Source of the DNA: Gudongella sp049310905
GTDB taxonomy: Bacteria > Bacillota > Clostridia > Tissierellales > Tissierellaceae
DNA: 29,720 nucleotides
Direction of reading: 5' to 3'
Assembly (NCBI RefSeq): GCF_049310905.1
Contig: NZ_JBMEMN010000028.1
Span: 1-29,720, forward strand
This document shows positions 1 through 8,223 of this stretch, one piece after another (positions within the stretch are counted from its first letter, which is position 1; each line of letters opens with the position of its first letter). The translations under genes were made by a program, and so were the position numbers. The notes under the pieces are model-generated. The model was not told the origin of the DNA and searched no databases. It was given only the letters and a program-made list of their open reading frames with translations.

Positions 1-71
1 GCTATGTGCTTGGCACTATCAACCCGCACTGGGGACTTTCACCCGTTAGATTGCACCCATGCCGGGCGCAC
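1..71 (-). mobile_element. Group II intron (class C-like), 5' end, partial
   Basis: Read on the minus strand, the sequence from position 71 leftwards begins GTGCGCCCGGCATGGGTGCA and continues with a GGGTGAAAGTCCC segment. This is the start of domain I of bacterial group II introns, and it closely resembles the Oceanobacillus iheyensis class C intron, which opens GTGTGCCCGGCATGGGTGCA as I recall it. The GTGCG at 71-67 marks the 5' splice site. The rest of the ribozyme and any reverse transcriptase lie beyond the left edge. The 5' exon ends in the terminator hairpin at 74-107, two bases before the intron, which is the typical insertion site of class C introns. The class is inferred from the first 70 bases and the site only. 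Confidence 0.85.
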
Positions 72-73
72 TG

Positions 74-107
74 ATAAAAGCAATAGGAAGCGCCCTATTG
101 CTTTTAT
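74..107 (-). terminator. Intrinsic terminator of the GNAT gene and intron target site
   Basis: This is a perfect 14-bp inverted repeat (74-87 pairing with 94-107, loop 88-93). Its minus-strand 3' arm contains CTTTTAT. It lies about 65 bases downstream of the acetyltransferase stop. The group II intron starts two bases beyond the minus-strand 3' arm, so the usual downstream T-run has been replaced by intron sequence. Confidence 0.8.
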
Positions 108-170
108 TTTGTTTCAAATATGTCAAGACTATCAGAGAAATTCGTCTTTTAAAAAGCTCTTATAGATTTT

Positions 171-701
171 TTATGAGATTACTTGCTCATAACCATATCT
201 CAGTTGTCCGGCTTCGTCACCCTCCTGAATATAGAATTCTCCGCACTTCTCAAAACCTGCCTTCTGAAGTGACCTGTTCATTGCTGCATTATCAGGATGC
301 GTGTCTACCCTTACACTCACTGCGCCTTCTTCAGCCGCAAGCTTTGCAACAGAATCGAATAAAAATTTTGTTATATTTTTGCCCTGATGTTTCCGAGCTA
401 CAGCAGCCCTGTGTACCGTTGCATAAACTTCGTTATCAGCTGTTTTCCAACTTCCTAAGGTAAGCAGCCGATAAGAAATTTCTTCTGTAAAGGTCACGGC
501 ACATATTGCAACCACCACTTCTTCCTCAGAAACAACATATCCGATACCCTCTTCAATATCCTGCATAAAGAGTTCCCGATCTGGATATGTTCCTATCTGC
601 CATTGATTGATTCCATTACTTTTCAGTAGTTCTTTGCCATCATTGGCAATCTGCTCAATAGCATCAATATCTTTTATTGTCGATCTTCTGAATACAAACA
701 T
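171..701 (-). CDS. GNAT family N-acetyltransferase
   Basis: This 176-aa protein has a single GNAT (Gcn5-related) acyl-CoA transferase fold. The N-terminal strand and helix (FRRSTIKDIDAIEQIA) are followed by the acetyl-CoA binding motif A around residues 100-115 (VARKHQGKNITKFLFD, the R-x-x-G-x-x loop), then motif B with NAAMNRSLQKAGF. Such enzymes move an acetyl group from acetyl-CoA to an amine; the substrate cannot be told from the sequence. The ATG is preceded by a GGGAG ribosome site. It appears monocistronic and ends in the strong hairpin at 74-107. Confidence 0.88.
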   Translation of the reverse strand: MFVFRRSTIKDIDAIEQIANDGKELLKSNGINQWQIGTYPDRELFMQDIEEGIGYVVSEEEVVVAICAVTFTEEISYRLLTLGSWKTADNEVYATVHRAAVARKHQGKNITKFLFDSVAKLAAEEGAVSVRVDTHPDNAAMNRSLQKAGFEKCGEFYIQEGDEAGQLRYGYEQVIS

Positions 702-808
702 TTTTCTATCTCCCGTTTTTTATATTTAGAATCATCACTTGATCTATTTCAATAAAATTGCATCACATCTATTTTGTCCTTTTTGATTGTGCGCAAATCA
801 GATATATA

Positions 809-1636
809 CTACAAATCAATTTCAAGCAATATTGGTGTGTGGTCTTGTCTTGGACCTGAATCCATCATTTCAGATCTGATAACCTTATCTGCGACACGAT
901 CACTAACCAACCAATAATCAATTCTCCAGCCTGAATTGTTGATTTTACTGGTTTTAGCTCGCTGCGCCCACCAAGTATAGGCATCTGTTACATCACCGTG
1001 CACATATCTAAATGTATCAGTAAAGCCCTTTGCCAAAAGATTTGTGAAGCCTTGACGTTCTTCATCAGTAAATCCAGCTGAATTTCGATTGTTGCTAGGA
1101 TGTGCCAAATCTATCTCTCTATGGGCTACGTTGAAATCACCCGTTGCAATAACATATTTGACTTTATCCAACTCTGCAAGATAATCAGCATATTTATTAT
1201 CCCAAATCTGACGTTCTTCCAAGCGATTCAAACCATCCCCTGCATTAGGCGTATACACTTGTGTCAGAAAGAAATCATCAAACTCCAATGTGATGATTCG
1301 GCCCTCAGAGTCCATAGTACTTGGCGCATCAATTATCGGATGGGTAACAGTTGGTTTCATATTCTTCTTGTATAAGAACATTGTACCTGCATAACCTTTA
1401 CGGGCTGGTTCAGCTGAACTATTCCAAGCAATTTCATAATCTGGAAACATATCCTTCATGATTTCCAAGTGCTTTTTTGTAGGACCATTACTTGGTAGCT
1501 TTGTTTCCTGTAAGGCAATAACTTCAGGATTATGGTCTATAATCGTATTCAGTACATCTTTAGACAATAAGGCACGTGCTGAATTACTTGTTAGTGCTGC
1601 ATTTAATGAATCGATATTCCATGAGATCAGTTTCAT
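809..1636 (-). CDS. exoA: Exodeoxyribonuclease III / AP endonuclease
   Basis: This 275-aa protein belongs to the ExoIII/APE1 endonuclease-exonuclease-phosphatase family. It cleaves DNA 5' to abasic sites and removes 3' blocking groups in base excision repair. Visible active-site residues are Asn7 (SWNIDS), Glu44 (LQETK), Tyr128 in QVYTPN, Asp167 and Asn169 (GDFNVAH), and the terminal Asp265-His266 pair (QDHTPI). RIDYWL near 239 is the usual strand before it. The length is normal for the family and the gene is intact. GGAGGGG lies just before the ATG. A matching sigma-A promoter lies at 1703-1731, so it is probably transcribed alone. Confidence 0.95.
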   Translation of the reverse strand: MKLISWNIDSLNAALTSNSARALLSKDVLNTIIDHNPEVIALQETKLPSNGPTKKHLEIMKDMFPDYEIAWNSSAEPARKGYAGTMFLYKKNMKPTVTHPIIDAPSTMDSEGRIITLEFDDFFLTQVYTPNAGDGLNRLEERQIWDNKYADYLAELDKVKYVIATGDFNVAHREIDLAHPSNNRNSAGFTDEERQGFTNLLAKGFTDTFRYVHGDVTDAYTWWAQRAKTSKINNSGWRIDYWLVSDRVADKVIRSEMMDSGPRQDHTPILLEIDL

Positions 1637-1996
1637 TGTTTCCCCTCCAATTTTTATAATTTATTTCATAATTTTTTATGATCCTACGACAAACTTACAA
1701 ATATTGTACCATATTGAAATTTACCTAACAAATCATCATTTTTTGAATGAATATCCTTTAAAGAATACACCCATAATTTATTTCTTTTATCACGCAACAA
1801 TTATAATAAAACCTGGAAACATAAAATGCTGAAGCTCTCAAGTGATGTTACACTAAACAAAATTTACATCTTGCTTAGATTAAAATTATAACACGCAATC
1901 AGTGAGCATGATTATTCTTTCATGATTTAAAAAAATAAAAGCAGGTAATAAAATTATCTAATTCGTCTTTAAAATAAATCTCTTCATAACTTTCTA
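1637..1996. other. Intergenic region without a recognisable gene
   Basis: These 360 AT-rich bases lie between the rhomboid gene and exoA. Apart from the exoA promoter and ribosome site I see no conserved coding sequence on either strand and no clear terminator. Confidence 0.5.
1703..1731 (-). promoter_or_regulatory. Sigma-A promoter of exoA
   Basis: On the minus strand, TTGTTA (1726-1731) and TACAAT (1703-1708) are separated by exactly 17 bases, about 70 bases before the exoA start. The match to TTGACA/TATAAT is good but not perfect. Confidence 0.55.
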
Positions 1997-2605
1997 TCAT
2001 TTAGACTCTTTAACTTCTTTGTTTTTAAGCCCATGACCACAAATTAGTCCTACTGCAACTCCTGTAATATGGGCAACATCACTACCCAATGATTGTGGAT
2101 GTAAAGTTGCTGAAAGCATACTAAATATAAATAACGCCCATACCCATAGCTTAGCTTTTGATCTTAACAATACAGCATTAGGTCTTAATATTGCATATGC
2201 ACTAACTATCCCAAAAACTGCTGCGGAAGCACCCGCTATAAGTCCTCTCGGTTGAATCATTGATCTAGTAAGTAGAAATGTTAGACTACCAAGCAGTCCT
2301 GCTACCAGATAAATGCTTATTACTGTTTTAGTATTTGTAATCTTCTCTAATTCTAAACCAAAGAAGAAAAATAAAGCCATGTTAAAAATTATATGAAAGT
2401 ACACTTCATGGGAAAAAAATACAGTAATTAACGTCCAAGGTTTTTCTAGTATCATGGATATCTCATAACTCATCAATAATTCCTCTCTAAGACTGGGAAT
2501 TGTATTTAAAGCGATAAATAAAACTATATTTATAAATATAGTCAATAATGTTCCTCGCCCATCACGGATACTTTCTTTGTACTTCTCAACAATCTTTTCT
2601 TTCAT
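1997..2605 (-). CDS. Rhomboid family intramembrane serine protease
   Basis: This polytopic membrane protein of 202 aa cleaves membrane-spanning substrates inside the bilayer. Family marks are the HxxxN motif (His71, Asn75, in HIIFN), the serine motif GASAAVFG (catalytic Ser127) and the histidine motif AHITGVAVG (catalytic His179). These lie on separate predicted transmembrane helices. The residue after the serine is Ala rather than the usual Gly of GxSG, which is uncommon but seen in active relatives. The ATG at 2605 is chosen because GGAG lies at good distance; a GTG one codon upstream is also possible. Substrate unknown. Confidence 0.88.
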   Translation of the reverse strand: MKEKIVEKYKESIRDGRGTLLTIFINIVLFIALNTIPSLREELLMSYEISMILEKPWTLITVFFSHEVYFHIIFNMALFFFFGLELEKITNTKTVISIYLVAGLLGSLTFLLTRSMIQPRGLIAGASAAVFGIVSAYAILRPNAVLLRSKAKLWVWALFIFSMLSATLHPQSLGSDVAHITGVAVGLICGHGLKNKEVKESK

Positions 2606-2683
2606 CACCTTACTCCCTTCTATTTCTTGCTATTATATGGTCTAATTCATCAAATGCACATTGGAAAGAGGATGTGAAGTTAG

Positions 2684-2833
2684 TTAAAGCCTAATCTTCT
2701 CCCTTATAAGTACATATATTACTAAAACAATCCAAATTACCATAACAACTTTATTGAGCCAGATAATATTGAAAATAATTATTAGAGGCCTTAATAAGAG
2801 ATTTACTGCAATAATTAACATAACGATCCTCAT
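2684..2833 (-). CDS. Possible small membrane protein or gene remnant
   Basis: This open frame of 49 codons starts at an ATG (MRIVMLIIAVNLLLR...) and encodes two hydrophobic segments ending REKIRL. The frame stays open for 22 codons upstream (NINKTRAEYRF...) but has no start codon there, and no convincing ribosome site precedes the ATG. It may be the tail of a decayed membrane protein gene rather than a real small gene. No family recognised. Confidence 0.25.
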   Translation of the reverse strand: MRIVMLIIAVNLLLRPLIIIFNIIWLNKVVMVIWIVLVIYVLIREKIRL

Positions 2834-2928
2834 AAAGCGGTACTCAGCCCTAGTTTTATTAATATTACGTATTAAAAGATCATTGTATCCTAACTTTAAT
2901 TAACACTTACACTATTTCCTCTAATCAA

Positions 2929-3642
2929 TCAATCGACACTAAACATAGTGACCATTTGTTTTGGTACTTTCCCTTTCAATCTTTCTAACTCTGCTTTTTC
3001 TTTCTCCATATTTAAACTGTTTTTGTTGTCCTTATAAAACCAATATGCATAATAGTGTCCTAAATATTTTGTTCGTATATCTTTATCATTTATCAAAATC
3101 ATTATTTCATCAAAATTTGCTTTTGCATAGTTGCCTTGAATAATTGCATTCTGCGTTAAATTCCAAATTGCGATTTCAATTGCTTTTGTCTTCTCATTCT
3201 TGTTCATTCTTAGCCATCTCCCACCATCTGTATAAAACGCTCCATTTCTTAGAGGTATTAAGCTGACTATCCCCATAGATAAGGGTATAGCACCAAGCAA
3301 GGAAAATATGTTTTTTTCGATTATTCCCAATGACAACAATATGGCTCCGCAGAATAATGATGTCAAAGGACCACCTAATAGGATACGACCAAACTTCTTG
3401 TAATTATCAACATTATCATTTGTTGGAATTGTAGCCCCTAGTCCTCCTCATAAAGAAACATCCTTTTCAATATAAAATATTATTTTATCATTTTCATCTC
3501 TTTTAAGACCAAATGGTCCAGCTACAAATAAATAGAATTTAAATCCTTCCTTTAATCCCACCAAGATATGCCCTAATTCATGAACTGCAATCGAAATGAT
3601 AATGCAAAATATAGCCAATAAAACACGAATCAAAATCTCCAT
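2929..3642 (-). pseudogene. M50-like zinc metalloprotease gene with an in-frame TGA
   Basis: Two open segments in the same frame (3448-3642 and 2929-3447) together encode one 237-residue protein interrupted only by TGA at 3448-3450. The first part has a membrane helix carrying the zinc-binding motif HELGH (in AVHELGHILVG). The second continues GGLGATIPTNDN and LLGGPLTS, followed by hydrophobic helices and a helical tail. In relatives the interrupted spot reads SLWGG as I recall, so TGG (Trp) probably became TGA. TGA is a normal stop in neighbouring genes, so recoding is unlikely. The start is the ATG at 3642, with GGGGG seven bases upstream. A TTG at 3366 is not a plausible separate start because conserved sequence precedes it. 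Natural substrate unknown. Confidence 0.75.
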
Positions 3643-3828
3643 TATTAATCCCCCTAGCCCTAACATAAATCCATTTATTACTTTTCAACTGATGCGTCAT
3701 TTTCTACGATTACGATACAATACAAAAAAATGAAGTGCTAAATCAATTATCAATACTCATGTATTATATGGTTCACCGTATCGCTTTAGCTGCGGTTTTT
3801 AAAAGTAAGCTAGATGAACTATTAATTT

Positions 3829-3854
3829 AAGGAACATACAGAACAATGTTCCTT
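3829..3854 (-). terminator. Hairpin at the end of the MutS-like gene
   Basis: Arms AAGGAACAT (3829-3837) and ATGTTCCTT (3846-3854) form a perfect 9-bp stem with an 8-base loop. The stem overlaps the stop codon of the upstream gene. The minus-strand tail after it is TTAAATTAAT rather than a clean T-run, so termination may be weak. Confidence 0.5.
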
Positions 3855-5523
3855 ACTTTATACTTCTCATATGAACATTTTTTTGTGCTTCTTCAATTAT
3901 CTCATAGGGAAATCTTTCATGGTGTAGAAGCTTAATTGCGTTTTTTGAATTTGATACTCCTCTATATATTTTATAGTCAAAAATAATATCTTTATCTTCC
4001 ATTTGTTCAGTAAAATAATAGTTGTCATATAAATCATCTAAAACTTCTGTTAACTCAATATCATGAGATGCAACAATGGAAATACAATTCTTATTATGTA
4101 AATACTTCAATATTGAAGCGGAAGCAGCAATCCTTTCCTCAGTATTGGTTCCCCTTAATATCTCATCAATTATACAAATAACTAATCTTTCTTCGCTTAA
4201 ATTTTCAACAATTCTCTTTAAGTACTTGATTTCTTTAATATAATAACTTTCTTTAGCCATTAAATCATCACGTACAGCCATTGAAGTAATAACCTTTGCA
4301 TATGGTAAAGTGATTTCATCAGCCATACATGTATGTATGTTTTGCCCAAGAATTACATTTATTGCAACAGCCTTTATATAAGTTGATTTGCCTGATGCAT
4401 TTGAACCGGTAATAATACAACTATTATCTAACTCAATCGTATTACAAACTGGCTCATCAATTAATGGATGAAATATTTGCTTCATCTTTAAAACATTTTC
4501 TTTACTAAATGAAGGCCTGCAAAATAGAGGGAGACTCTCTCGAAATGAAGCTATAGATATTGCCGTGTCTATTTCACCAATCACTTGATATAACTCCATA
4601 AACTCATTTTGATTACTCATCAATTTACTTATCATTTGATCATATTTGACGAAATCCCATAAAGTTGCACCTATTATATAATCATATATTATTGCTACAA
4701 TATCTCCAGAGTATACAGCATTTTTTCTTATTTGAACAATGCTCATTGAATTCCATAAACTCTTGAATGGGATAACGACTTTCATTAGGTCTGAAAATCT
4801 ATTCTCATATGATAACTTCTTTGTATTAGCAATTGTGTTGCCAACACCTATAACCCCAATAATACTATCAACCATATCAAGATTTACCTCAAATTTATTC
4901 TTACCTATAGCATAAATTACAAGATTATTTAGAAATATTCCCCCCAGCAAAAAAAGAAATATTAGTTCTTGTGAAATAACTGCTAGAAGAAGCGATAATC
5001 CTAATAGTATCTGTAATAATCTCATTGTTTGGTATCTCCATATGCCTGAAATTCTATATGTATCTAAATTGGCTATAAATCTAGGCAAGTAAAAGTCTCT
5101 ATCGTCTTTTCCTAAACTAGATAGCAAGAATTGTGTTTGTTCTCTTTCCCTATCATTGAATGCAAAAAAAGAAATTTTTTTCTCAAGTAATTCTCTATAT
5201 AAATCATTTTTAGGTAGACAATGAAGTTTAGAATATAATATTTGTTCACCTACAAAGGAGCTGCAATTATTAATTCTACAATATACATTATTCATATCTA
5301 AGTCATTCCATGTTATGTCATCTATCTTTTCATCATCTGGTATTGTCTTTGTATATTCTTTCCAATGATATTCAATTTTTTCGAAACTGCACTTTCTTGT
5401 TTCAGGTTTCTTCCCAAACTCTTCTTTTATTTTAATACGTATTCTTTTAGAACTAATTTTCTTTTCTAATATTATAATTACATACACTAAAATCAATATT
5501 CCTACAGCAATTAATATTTGCAT
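3853..5523 (-). CDS. Membrane-anchored MutS-like ATPase
   Basis: This 556-aa protein carries the C-terminal ATPase domain of the MutS superfamily. The Walker A is TGSNASGKST (372-381), Walker B is VICIIDE (448-454) followed by the MutS-type LRGTNTEER, and the H-loop is ASHD (485-488). MutS lever-helix-like sequence covers about 210-350. There is no mismatch-recognition domain. Instead there is one transmembrane helix at 3-20 and two more at about 170-205, so it sits in the membrane. Such proteins are common in Clostridia and of unknown role; a mismatch repair function should not be assumed. It lies 31 bases after the permease gene with its own GGAGG site, so it is probably co-transcribed with the ABC transporter. 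Confidence 0.85.
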   Translation of the reverse strand: MQILIAVGILILVYVIIILEKKISSKRIRIKIKEEFGKKPETRKCSFEKIEYHWKEYTKTIPDDEKIDDITWNDLDMNNVYCRINNCSSFVGEQILYSKLHCLPKNDLYRELLEKKISFFAFNDREREQTQFLLSSLGKDDRDFYLPRFIANLDTYRISGIWRYQTMRLLQILLGLSLLLAVISQELIFLFLLGGIFLNNLVIYAIGKNKFEVNLDMVDSIIGVIGVGNTIANTKKLSYENRFSDLMKVVIPFKSLWNSMSIVQIRKNAVYSGDIVAIIYDYIIGATLWDFVKYDQMISKLMSNQNEFMELYQVIGEIDTAISIASFRESLPLFCRPSFSKENVLKMKQIFHPLIDEPVCNTIELDNSCIITGSNASGKSTYIKAVAINVILGQNIHTCMADEITLPYAKVITSMAVRDDLMAKESYYIKEIKYLKRIVENLSEERLVICIIDEILRGTNTEERIAASASILKYLHNKNCISIVASHDIELTEVLDDLYDNYYFTEQMEDKDIIFDYKIYRGVSNSKNAIKLLHHERFPYEIIEEAQKNVHMRSIK

Positions 5524-5554
5524 ATTCTATCCTCCACATCACCCATAAGTCCTC

Positions 5555-6307
5555 CTATTTGACATCCTGTCTTTTAAAGTATACAAAACTTGCAACGATC
5601 CCGATAAAAAAAACAACGAATACAATAACTAGTGCAGCTTCTATTGAATAGGACAATTCTTTAATGACTCCACTTGCAATCAAATAAGGTGCTGACCAAG
5701 GAAACAATACCGCTAAATCTTCATTAGCTAGTGCAACATTGCCAAGAACAACTGTCGCAACGGAGATAATTGGTGTAACTAAATTTTTTTGCCAGAGTGT
5801 AATGAACACAAAAGGGGACATTGTTAAATATAATAATAAAACTCCCAAAAAATACTCTTTAAGTGACTGCATAATAACAGCACCACTAAATTCTGCAGCA
5901 TTGCCAACAATACTTAAACCCAGAGTGGATGCCCATGCCACCATTGTTAAAATCAGCATCCATACAAAAAGCATTAGGAATTTTGCTACTAAAAAAGCTT
6001 CTTTTGAAACAGGAACGGTAAGTATCGATTTCAAAGTATTTTCACTATATTCACGGCTGAAAAGATAGGCAGCTATAACTCCGTAAACAATAATTCCAAA
6101 TAAAAGAAGCATATATAAATTTGTCTGTCCCAACATCTCCCAATAAGTAATAACCTTTTCGGGCTCGGTAATTTTAACTTTTATCAAACCTGCAAAAACC
6201 ATAATCGGTGCCACCATTGCACCTAAAATACTTATCAAGAACATCTTTGAACGTTTTAGCTTAAAAAATTCACAAAAAAGTAAATTAACCAAGTCCCCCA
6301 CCCCCAA
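5555..6307 (-). CDS. ABC-2 type permease (bacitracin/lantibiotic-type)
   Basis: This permease of up to 250 aa has about six hydrophobic helices. It opens with the typical NLLFCEFFKLKRSKMFL, and the first cytoplasmic loop contains FSREYSENTLKSILTVPVSK, as in the BcrB/LanE/NatB class. With the ATPase encoded just upstream it should form an exporter or a detoxifying transporter for an envelope-active compound. The reading frame overlaps the ATPase gene by about 20 bases. There is no ATG; candidates are TTG at 6307, GTG at 6301 and TTG at 6292. I favour 6292, as it fits relatives beginning M-x-NLL and has a G-rich stretch upstream. Translation is likely coupled. Confidence 0.85.
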   Translation of the reverse strand: MGVGDLVNLLFCEFFKLKRSKMFLISILGAMVAPIMVFAGLIKVKITEPEKVITYWEMLGQTNLYMLLLFGIIVYGVIAAYLFSREYSENTLKSILTVPVSKEAFLVAKFLMLFVWMLILTMVAWASTLGLSIVGNAAEFSGAVIMQSLKEYFLGVLLLYLTMSPFVFITLWQKNLVTPIISVATVVLGNVALANEDLAVLFPWSAPYLIASGVIKELSYSIEAALVIVFVVFFIGIVASFVYFKRQDVK

Positions 6308-7208
6308 TCAAATGTGAAAAATAAGTCTCCAGTTTTTCCTTGCTGACATCGATTTTTGATATTGAAATGTCATTTTCTACAAAACATCTATTGAAGGTTG
6401 AACTCATCTCAAAGTTGGAATATATACGTATACTTCCATTTTCATGTACACTGTAATCAGTAATCGCAAAATTTTGCTCAAGCAAAAGACACGCTTTGTT
6501 TTCATCCGATACTACAAACTCGAGATACTGCCTATTGCGATCAAGAAGCTCCTGCATGGCTACTTCTTCAATAAGCCTGCCTTCATGCATTACTCCGATA
6601 ATATCTGCAATTTGCTCAATTTCGCTTAAAATATGACTTGAAATAAGTATTGTCACGCCTTTTTCACTGCAAAGTATTTCAAGATACTTTCGCATCTCTT
6701 GTATACCTAGAGGATCGAGTCCATTAGTAGGTTCATCTAAAATCAGCATCTCTGGTTCATGCATAATTGCCGCTGCTATACCAAGTCGCTGTTTCATACC
6801 AAGAGAATAGTGCCCAAAGGTTTTTTTTGTTTCCTTTTCTAGACCTACAATTTCAAGCGCATTCTGTACACTATTTTTTTTGTGCTGTCCTCTTAAACGC
6901 GCAAAGATTTCTAAATTCTCCTTGCCTGTTAGGTTTTCATAAAACCCAGGAGTTTCAATCATTGAACCTATACGATGATAAACATCTTTTGTTTTTTTAT
7001 GATAATCCTCCCCTAACAATGAAATTTCTCCACTTGTGGGTGAGGCAAGATTTAATAGCATACGCATAATTGTGGTTTTACCTGCACCATTTCTACCGAG
7101 CAATCCATAAATTTTTCCTGATGGAACATTCATATTCACAGAGTCCACACCTATTTGCTCACCAAACCACTTTGTTAGCTTGGTTGTTTTAATTGCATAT
7201 TCAATCAT
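6285..7208 (-). CDS. ABC transporter ATPase, BcrA/LanF-like
   Basis: This 307-aa nucleotide-binding subunit has a Walker A GRNGAGKTT (38-46), signature YSLGMKQRLG (about 134-143, with the SLGMKQ variant usual in this subfamily), Walker B LILDEPTNGLDP (from about 155) and H-loop SSH (His192). The GLDPLGIQEMR sequence after Walker B is typical of bacitracin and lantibiotic self-protection transporters. The ATG at 7208 is chosen because GGGAGG lies eight bases upstream; an ATG six bases earlier is too close and a longer frame to 7268 has no ribosome site. It is the first gene of a unit with the permease and the MutS-like gene, separated from the kinase by a terminator. Confidence 0.9.
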   Translation of the reverse strand: MIEYAIKTTKLTKWFGEQIGVDSVNMNVPSGKIYGLLGRNGAGKTTIMRMLLNLASPTSGEISLLGEDYHKKTKDVYHRIGSMIETPGFYENLTGKENLEIFARLRGQHKKNSVQNALEIVGLEKETKKTFGHYSLGMKQRLGIAAAIMHEPEMLILDEPTNGLDPLGIQEMRKYLEILCSEKGVTILISSHILSEIEQIADIIGVMHEGRLIEEVAMQELLDRNRQYLEFVVSDENKACLLLEQNFAITDYSVHENGSIRIYSNFEMSSTFNRCFVENDISISKIDVSKEKLETYFSHLIGGGGLG

Positions 7209-7232
7209 CTGCATGACCTCCCTATTATACTT

Positions 7233-7259
7233 ATTATAACTGGTAATGCTGACATCAGC
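7233..7259 (-). promoter_or_regulatory. Promoter and operator-like dyad upstream of the ABC unit
   Basis: On the minus strand a perfect TATAAT (7233-7238) lies about 20 bases before the ATPase ribosome site. The -35 position has no consensus (AGGCTG). Instead a dyad, GCTGA-TG-TCAGC (7248-7259), overlaps it. A poor -35 overlapped by a dyad is typical of activator-dependent promoters. The response regulator encoded at 8220-8927 is the obvious candidate; this is inference. Confidence 0.5.
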
Positions 7260-7298
7260 CTTGCGCAAATCTTGCTTTTTCCTTACTTAATAAAATAA

Positions 7299-7322
7299 AG
7301 AGATGAAAAACGAATCATCTCT
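7299..7322 (-). terminator. Terminator between the kinase and ABC units
   Basis: AGAGATGA (7299-7306) and TCATCTCT (7315-7322) form a perfect 8-bp stem with an 8-base loop, followed on the minus strand by TTTATTTTATT. The stem includes the kinase stop codon. It separates the regulatory genes from the transporter genes, at least partly. Confidence 0.75.
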
Positions 7323-8223
7323 TATATATCGGTAGTTCAATATTAAATTCTGTATATTCAGCTAGTTCACTTTTTGCGATTATCCTACCCCCATGCATCT
7401 TCGTAAGCTCTTTGACAATAGAAAGTCCAAGACCACTGCTTTGTCTACTTCTTGACATATCCCCTTTATATAATCGTTCAAAAATATGGGGCAGTTTATC
7501 TTTAGCTATACCAATCCCATCATCTTTTACTACTATGCTAATTATCCCGTCATTCTTTTTTAAGACAACATTTATATGATTGCAACTGCTGTGCTCTAAT
7601 GCATTTTGAATAAGGTTTGATACTATTCGCTTATATGCAGAAATGTCAAGTTCTACAATCCATTCATCATCTGGAATTTCTATCTTAGGTGTTATTCCCT
7701 TTTGCTCTAATGCAGGTAACCAATCAATAACTATTTCTTTGGTCAATTCACAAATATCAGTATCATTCAAAATCAGTATCAACTCTTTGGAATCTATTTT
7801 AAACCAGTCAAAGAGTGAGTCAACAAGTCTCCTTAAGTCATAAGCTTTTTTTCTAGCAATTTGAATATATTTGTCTCTTTCATCGCCAGATACAATACCG
7901 CTTTCAATTGCATCCAAATAACCAAGTAAAGACGTTATGGGTGTTCTTACATCATGAGAAAGGCTTGTGAGCAGTTCTTTGTTTACCTGCTCTAATCTTT
8001 TCTGTTCCGATAATTCTTGATTGTGAATAGAAATCAAACCATTGATTTCAAAAGCTATTTTCGAAACAATTCCGTTATCTTTAATAAATACCTTTCTGTT
8101 TTCTCCATTTTTAGCTGCTTCAAGTACTTCAAGTATTTGATCTAGTTGTTTTCTCTGAATGACAAGAATAAATATGCATATGCTACAAATCAGACCTAAC
8201 ATAATTATAATAAACATGTTCAT
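7315..8223 (-). CDS. Sensor histidine kinase
   Basis: This 302-aa kinase has one or two N-terminal hydrophobic stretches (residues 3-22) and almost no extracellular part, so it is unlikely to bind a ligand outside directly. It may sense through the transporter, as in Bce/Bcr-type systems. The dimerisation domain has the phospho-accepting His90 (SLSHDVRTPITSLLGYLD). The ATPase domain shows N box Asn207 (NLIQNALEH), G1 DDGIGIA (234-240), F box HIFERLYK and G2 GLGLSIV (264-270). Its start overlaps the regulator stop (ATGA), so the two are translationally coupled. Partner: the regulator at 8220-8927. Confidence 0.93.
   Translation of the reverse strand: MNMFIIIMLGLICSICIFILVIQRKQLDQILEVLEAAKNGENRKVFIKDNGIVSKIAFEINGLISIHNQELSEQKRLEQVNKELLTSLSHDVRTPITSLLGYLDAIESGIVSGDERDKYIQIARKKAYDLRRLVDSLFDWFKIDSKELILILNDTDICELTKEIVIDWLPALEQKGITPKIEIPDDEWIVELDISAYKRIVSNLIQNALEHSSCNHINVVLKKNDGIISIVVKDDGIGIAKDKLPHIFERLYKGDMSRSRQSSGLGLSIVKELTKMHGGRIIAKSELAEYTEFNIELPIYKR

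Noticed and set aside
59..463. Plus-strand open frame of 134 codons
   Set aside because: It lies opposite the acetyltransferase gene and across the intron boundary and terminator, with no ribosome site and no family resemblance.
2929..3366. Separate 145-aa gene starting at TTG 3366
   Set aside because: In-frame conserved sequence continues upstream to the TGA, so this is the second part of the broken M50-like gene, not an independent gene.
3853..5523. Calling the gene mutS or mutS2
   Set aside because: It has the MutS-type ATPase but no mismatch-binding domain, no Smr domain, and carries membrane helices, so a repair gene name would mislead.
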